Source: Croceibacterium mercuriale
GTDB taxonomy: Bacteria; Pseudomonadota; Alphaproteobacteria; Sphingomonadales; Sphingomonadaceae
Reading direction: 5' to 3'
Length of the DNA stretch: 64,000 nt
Assembly (NCBI RefSeq): GCF_000802385.1
Contig: NZ_JTDN01000001.1
Coordinates: 1,123,501-1,187,500 of the forward strand
Numbering within the stretch: the stretch's first letter is position 1; every line of letters starts with the position of its first letter. The notes below the pieces were generated by a model that was given only the letters and a program-made list of their open reading frames with translations, had not been told where the DNA came from and searched no databases. This document shows positions 62,423-64,000 of this stretch, piece after piece. The translations under genes were made by a program, and so were the position numbers.

Positions 62423-64000
62423 TCATCCATAATAGTCCTGCAAGGACCGCACTTCAAGCGCACTGGCCGGGGAGCTGACGTCGGCACCCCCTGCCCTGAC
62501 CGACGCAATCGCCAGCACCACTGCCGCGCTTGCGGCCGCGGTGGTATAGTAGGGGACGCGCCGATCGATCGCGCTGGCACGGATGGACTGGCTGTCCTTG
62601 TGGCTCTGCCAGCCTTCCGTGGTGTTGAAGATCAGGTCGATCTCTCCATCCACGATCCGGTCCACGATGTGCCGGCGCCCCTCGGCCACCTTGTTCACCC
62701 GCTCCACCGCGACGCCATTGTCCGTCAGGAAGGTCTGCGTCCCGCCGGTCGCCACGATCCGGAAGCCCAGCCCCGCCAGGGTCCGTACCGGTTCCAGCAT
62801 CTGTGCCTTGTCGCTGTCCTTGACCGAGACGAACACGCGGCCGGTCATCGGCAGCAGGTTTCCGGCGCCCAGCTGGCTCTTCAGGAAGGCCGTGGGGAAG
62901 TCGCGGTCGATGCCCATCACCTCGCCCGTGCTCTTCATTTCGGGGGAGAGCACCGGATCGGAACCGGGGAAGCGGCTGAAGGGGAACACCGCCTCCTTCA
63001 CCGACATGTAGGGCAGGTCGCGCTTGATCGGCGGAAAGTCGGCCAGCTTCTCGCCCGCCATGATCCGTGCCGCGATCTTGGCCACCGGCTGCCCGATCGC
63101 TTTCGCGACGAACGGCACCGTGCGACTGGCCCGCGGATTGACCTCGATCAGGTAGACCAGGCCATCCTTCACCGCGAACTGCACGTTCATCAGCCCCTGG
63201 ACCTGCAGCGCGAGTGCCAGTTCGCGTGCCTGCCGTTCCAGCTCGGCAACGATCTCGGCCGGCAGGCTGTAGGGCGGCAGGGTGCAGGCGCTGTCGCCCG
63301 AATGGACGCCGGCTTCCTCGATATGCTGCATCACGCCGGCGATCACGACATCCTCGCCATCGCACAGCACGTCCACGTCGCACTCGATCGCGTCGCGCAG
63401 ATACTGGTCCACCAGCACCGGACTGTCGCCGGAGACGTTGACCGCCGTGGCGATGTAGTCGTCCAGCTGCGCCTCGCTATCCACGATCTCCATCGCACGG
63501 CCACCCAGCACATAGGACGGGCGCAGCAGCACCGGATAGCCGATGCGGTTTGCAGCGGCGACCGCCTCGTCCCGGCTGCGGGCAAGGCCGTTGGCAGGCT
63601 GCAGCAGGTTCAGCTTGTTGACGAGCAGCGCAAACCGCTCGCGGTCTTCCGCCAGATCGATCGAGTCCGGGCTGGTGCCCAGGATCGGGATACCGGCGGT
63701 CTGCAACGCGGCGGCCAGCTTCAGCGGAGTCTGCCCGCCGAACTGCACGATCACGCCCACCAGCTCGCCCGCGGTCAGTTCCACGCGCAGGATCTCCAGC
63801 ACGTCCTCCGCCGTCAGCGGTTCGAAATACAGCCGGTCCGACGTGTCGTAGTCGGTGCTCACCGTCTCCGGGTTGCAGTTGACCATGATCGTCTCGTAAC
63901 CCGCCTCCGCCAGGGCGAAGCAGGCATGGACGCAGCAATAGTCGAACTCGATGCCCTGCCCGATCCGGTTCGGCCCGCCGCCCAGGATCACGATCTTGCG
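62423..64000 (-). CDS. carB: Carbamoyl-phosphate synthase large subunit, 3' part (5' end outside window)
   Basis: 526 codons of the roughly 1,100 expected, reading in from the right edge ([19 protein letters not shown]). The second ATP-grasp domain has [16 protein letters not shown] and [14 protein letters not shown], with metal-site [17 protein letters not shown]; the C-terminal MGS-like allosteric domain (about the last 140 residues, [12 protein letters not shown] ... [12 protein letters not shown]) is complete. It makes carbamoyl phosphate for pyrimidines and arginine. Confidence 0.97.
   Translation of the reverse strand, partial: RKIVILGGGPNRIGQGIEFDYCCVHACFALAEAGYETIMVNCNPETVSTDYDTSDRLYFEPLTAEDVLEILRVELTAGELVGVIVQFGGQTPLKLAAALQTAGIPILGTSPDSIDLAEDRERFALLVNKLNLLQPANGLARSRDEAVAAANRIGYPVLLRPSYVLGGRAMEIVDSEAQLDDYIATAVNVSGDSPVLVDQYLRDAIECDVDVLCDGEDVVIAGVMQHIEEAGVHSGDSACTLPPYSLPAEIVAELERQARELALALQVQGLMNVQFAVKDGLVYLIEVNPRASRTVPFVAKAIGQPVAKIAARIMAGEKLADFPPIKRDLPYMSVKEAVFPFSRFPGSDPVLSPEMKSTGEVMGIDRDFPTAFLKSQLGAGNLLPMTGRVFVSVKDSDKAQMLEPVRTLAGLGFRIVATGGTQTFLTDNGVAVERVNKVAEGRRHIVDRIVDGEIDLIFNTTEGWQSHKDSQSIRASAIDRRVPYYTTAAASAAVVLAIASVRAGGADVSSPASALEVRSLQDYYG

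Overview
The window is a GC-rich chromosomal segment of an alphaproteobacterium. A Sphingomonadales/Erythrobacteraceae-type organism is the best fit, for four reasons: the long-form PstC/PstA transporter, 6S RNA lying between zapA and the formyltetrahydrofolate cyclo-ligase gene, DUF2842 and DUF4170 genes, and stress promoters that match the alphaproteobacterial EcfG consensus (GGAAC-N16/17-CGTT). The species cannot be fixed from this sequence. There is no transposase, integrase, CRISPR array or rRNA. Most of the window is ordinary core genome.

Layout. 1-7 kb: phosphate regulon in the order phoR-pstSCAB-phoU-phoB, with Pho-box-like direct repeats in front of pstS and phoB. 7-12 kb: extensin-like protein, LysE exporter, a two-gene DNA-repair unit (radical SAM protein plus UdgX fusion), alpha/beta hydrolase. 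12-20 kb: membrane glycosyltransferase, general-stress FMN-binding protein, amino-acid permease, DUF475 membrane protein, tRNA-Leu, inositol monophosphatase family protein, EF-P. 20.6-22.6 kb: gene-poor patch with inverted repeats, an 18-C tract and one DUF4269 gene. 22.6-25.5 kb: cell-wall enzymes (L,D-transpeptidase, M23 peptidase), thiE, a small lipoprotein. 25.5-31.2 kb: central carbon operon tkt-gap-MOSC-pgk-fda. 31.4-33.2 kb: zapA, 6S RNA, fau, DUF2842, two tRNA-Asp. 33.3-38 kb: thyA and the branched-chain 2-oxoacid dehydrogenase E1-alpha/E1-beta/E2. 38-48.4 kb: tRNA-Pro, M1 aminopeptidase, SH3 protein, Crp-family regulator, NPD-type flavoprotein, a methyltransferase-like lipoprotein, prfB, peroxiredoxin, PBP1A. 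48.9-54 kb: RNase E, PepSY protein, PDZ-M48 peptidase. 54-56.4 kb: flavin reductase diverging from an HTH-RibB-RibX fusion gene and ribH. 56.4-64 kb: aldo/keto reductase, enolase, an EcfG-type yqjDEK-like membrane-protein operon, DUF4170, greA and the 3' part of carB.

How the parts work together. The Pho genes form a complete sensing and uptake loop. The tkt/gap/pgk/fda run plus eno supplies central carbon metabolism. The ribB/ribH pair sits beside a flavin reductase and has its own apparent operator. At least one, perhaps three, loci look like targets of the general stress sigma factor. The most interesting items are: (i) a predicted DNA-binding domain fused to riboflavin-synthesis enzyme RibB, with a 16-bp perfect palindrome lying in its own promoter; (ii) a perfect EcfG promoter of a yqjDEK-like operon overlapping the probable enolase promoter on the opposite strand; (iii) the coupled UdgX/radical SAM repair pair.
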